Made by a program: the position numbers and the translations under genes
NCBI GenBank assembly: GCA_042408195.1
Contig: JBHOQL010000038.1
Span: 1 to 49,940 of the forward strand
Length of the DNA: 49,940 nucleotides
Reading direction: 5' to 3'
From: SpSt-600 sp042408195
Lineage (GTDB): Bacteria > Chloroflexota > Anaerolineae > SpSt-600
In this document: positions 49,559 through 49,940 of the stretch, in pieces
How positions within the stretch are numbered: position 1 is the stretch's first letter
How the letters are laid out: the number at the start of each line of letters is the position of its first letter
The notes under the pieces: model-generated
What the model was told of the DNA's origin: nothing
Databases searched by the model: none
What the model saw: the letters and a program-made list of their open reading frames with translations, nothing else

Positions 49559-49630
49559 GCGGGCGTAGTTCAGCGGTAGAACGCTTCCTTGCCAAGGAAG
49601 AGGTCGTGGGTTCGAATCCCATCGCCCGCT
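49559..49630 (+). tRNA. tRNA-Gly (anticodon GCC)
   Basis: 72 nt. Acceptor GCGGGCG / CGCCCGC, discriminator T. Anticodon stem CTTCC/GGAAG, loop TTGCCAA with GCC. Confidence 0.93.
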
Positions 49631-49633
49631 TGA

Positions 49634-49706
49634 GCCGAGGTAGCTCAGGTGGTAGAGCATGCGGCTGAAAACCGCAGGGTCGTCGGTTCGACTCCGACCC
49701 TCGGCA
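49634..49706 (+). tRNA. tRNA-Phe (anticodon GAA)
   Basis: 73 nt, three bases after tRNA-Gly. Acceptor GCCGAGG / CCTCGGC, discriminator A. Anticodon loop CTGAAAA gives GAA. Confidence 0.94.
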
Positions 49707-49712
49707 ATGGAA

Positions 49713-49784
49713 GGCGCATTCGTCTAAGGGTTAGGACACGGGCCTTTCAAGCCCGTAGTAGGGGTTCGAGTCCCCTATGCGCCA
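49713..49784 (+). tRNA. tRNA-Glu (anticodon TTC)
   Basis: 72 nt. Acceptor GGCGCAT / ATGCGCC, discriminator A. Anticodon loop CTTTCAA gives TTC. Confidence 0.94.
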
Positions 49785-49789
49785 AAGAA

Positions 49790-49862
49790 TGCGGGGTAGC
49801 TCAACGGGGAGAGCGGGCGGCTGTTAACCGTCTGGTTGTGGGTTCGAGTCCCACCCCCGCAG
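49790..49862 (+). tRNA. tRNA-Asn (anticodon GTT)
   Basis: 73 nt. Acceptor TGCGGGG / CCCCGCA, discriminator G. Anticodon loop CTGTTAA gives GTT. Confidence 0.93.
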
Positions 49863-49866
49863 ATGC

Positions 49867-49940
49867 GGGGCCGTAGTTCAGTTGGTTAGAATACCGGCCT
49901 GTCAAGCCGGAGGTCGCGGGTTCGAGGCCCGTCGGCCCCG
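49867..49940 (+). tRNA. tRNA-Asp (anticodon GTC)
   Basis: 74 nt ending exactly at the window edge with the discriminator G. Acceptor GGGGCCG / CGGCCCC. Anticodon loop CTGTCAA gives GTC. The array may continue to the right. Confidence 0.93.

Overview
The window looks like chromosome of a bacterium of the phylum Chloroflexota, probably a thermophilic Anaerolineae-like lineage. This is an inference from gene content, not a measured placement. The main clues are an archaeal-type HMG-CoA synthase / thiolase / DUF35 trio in a bacterium, very large GT39-type membrane glycosyltransferases including an Agl23-like protein fused to NHL repeats, a DHH-CBS-nucleotidyltransferase fusion, and Glu/Lys/Arg-rich proteins. 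Genes are tightly packed, many starts overlap the preceding stop (ATGA, TAATG, TGATG), and three convergent gene pairs overlap at their 3' ends. I see no intact prophage, no CRISPR array, no rRNA and no intact insertion sequence. There is one decayed transposase.

Layout. 1-845: a minus-strand gene running off the left edge, with a possible promoter. 845-3819: a secreted VIT/vWA protein and a membrane-anchored trypsin-like protease homologue. 3822-3976: tRNA-Leu with its own promoter and terminator. 4019-8123: tig-clpP-clpX followed by a tyrosine recombinase. 8291-10927: the mevalonate-entry trio HMG-CoA synthase, thiolase and DUF35; the thiolase lacks the expected active-site residues. 11347-14653 (minus): amino-acid ABC ATPase, permease and a membrane phosphodiesterase-like protein. 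14804-21338: GT39 glycosyltransferase, HIT protein, GT4 glycosyltransferase, RlmI-like methyltransferase and radical SAM protein in one run. 21316-22488 (minus): aminotransferase. 23103-26817: a stand-alone I9-like inhibitor, GDP-mannose 4,6-dehydratase, phosphohexomutase and 2-hydroxyacid dehydrogenase. 26806-27711 (minus): CPBP membrane protease. 28708-34184: slipin, lipoprotein binding protein, GT4, TlpA-like thioredoxin and a membrane beta-propeller protein. 34161-36493 (minus): GAF histidine kinase and double-XRE regulator. 37058-40588 (minus): FAD oxidoreductase, QueD-like, an orphan 2-oxoacid:ferredoxin oxidoreductase beta subunit, DUF1540-like, MobB and a tail-anchored small protein. 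41079-44078 (minus): Agl23-like/NHL protein. 45057-49275: rpsU, DksA/TraR-like, DHH-CBS-nucleotidyltransferase and a PfkB kinase. 49284-49940: a run of eight tRNA genes that reaches the right edge.

The most unusual non-coding feature is a family of about 148-bp GC-rich, hairpin-rich repeats. It forms a tandem array of about 4.5 units at 27.9-28.6 kb, a single unit at 36.7 kb and a diverged inverted copy at 40.8 kb, with a doubtful trace at 11.2 kb. The most unusual protein observation is the thiolase of the mevalonate trio: Gly replaces the nucleophilic Cys, Ser the His of the HDCF motif, and Asn the His of the GHP motif, while the neighbouring HMG-CoA synthase keeps its catalytic residues. 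Much of the rest concerns the cell envelope: glycosylation, sugar-nucleotide synthesis, secreted or membrane proteases and propeller proteins. The exported substrates are not evident from the sequence.
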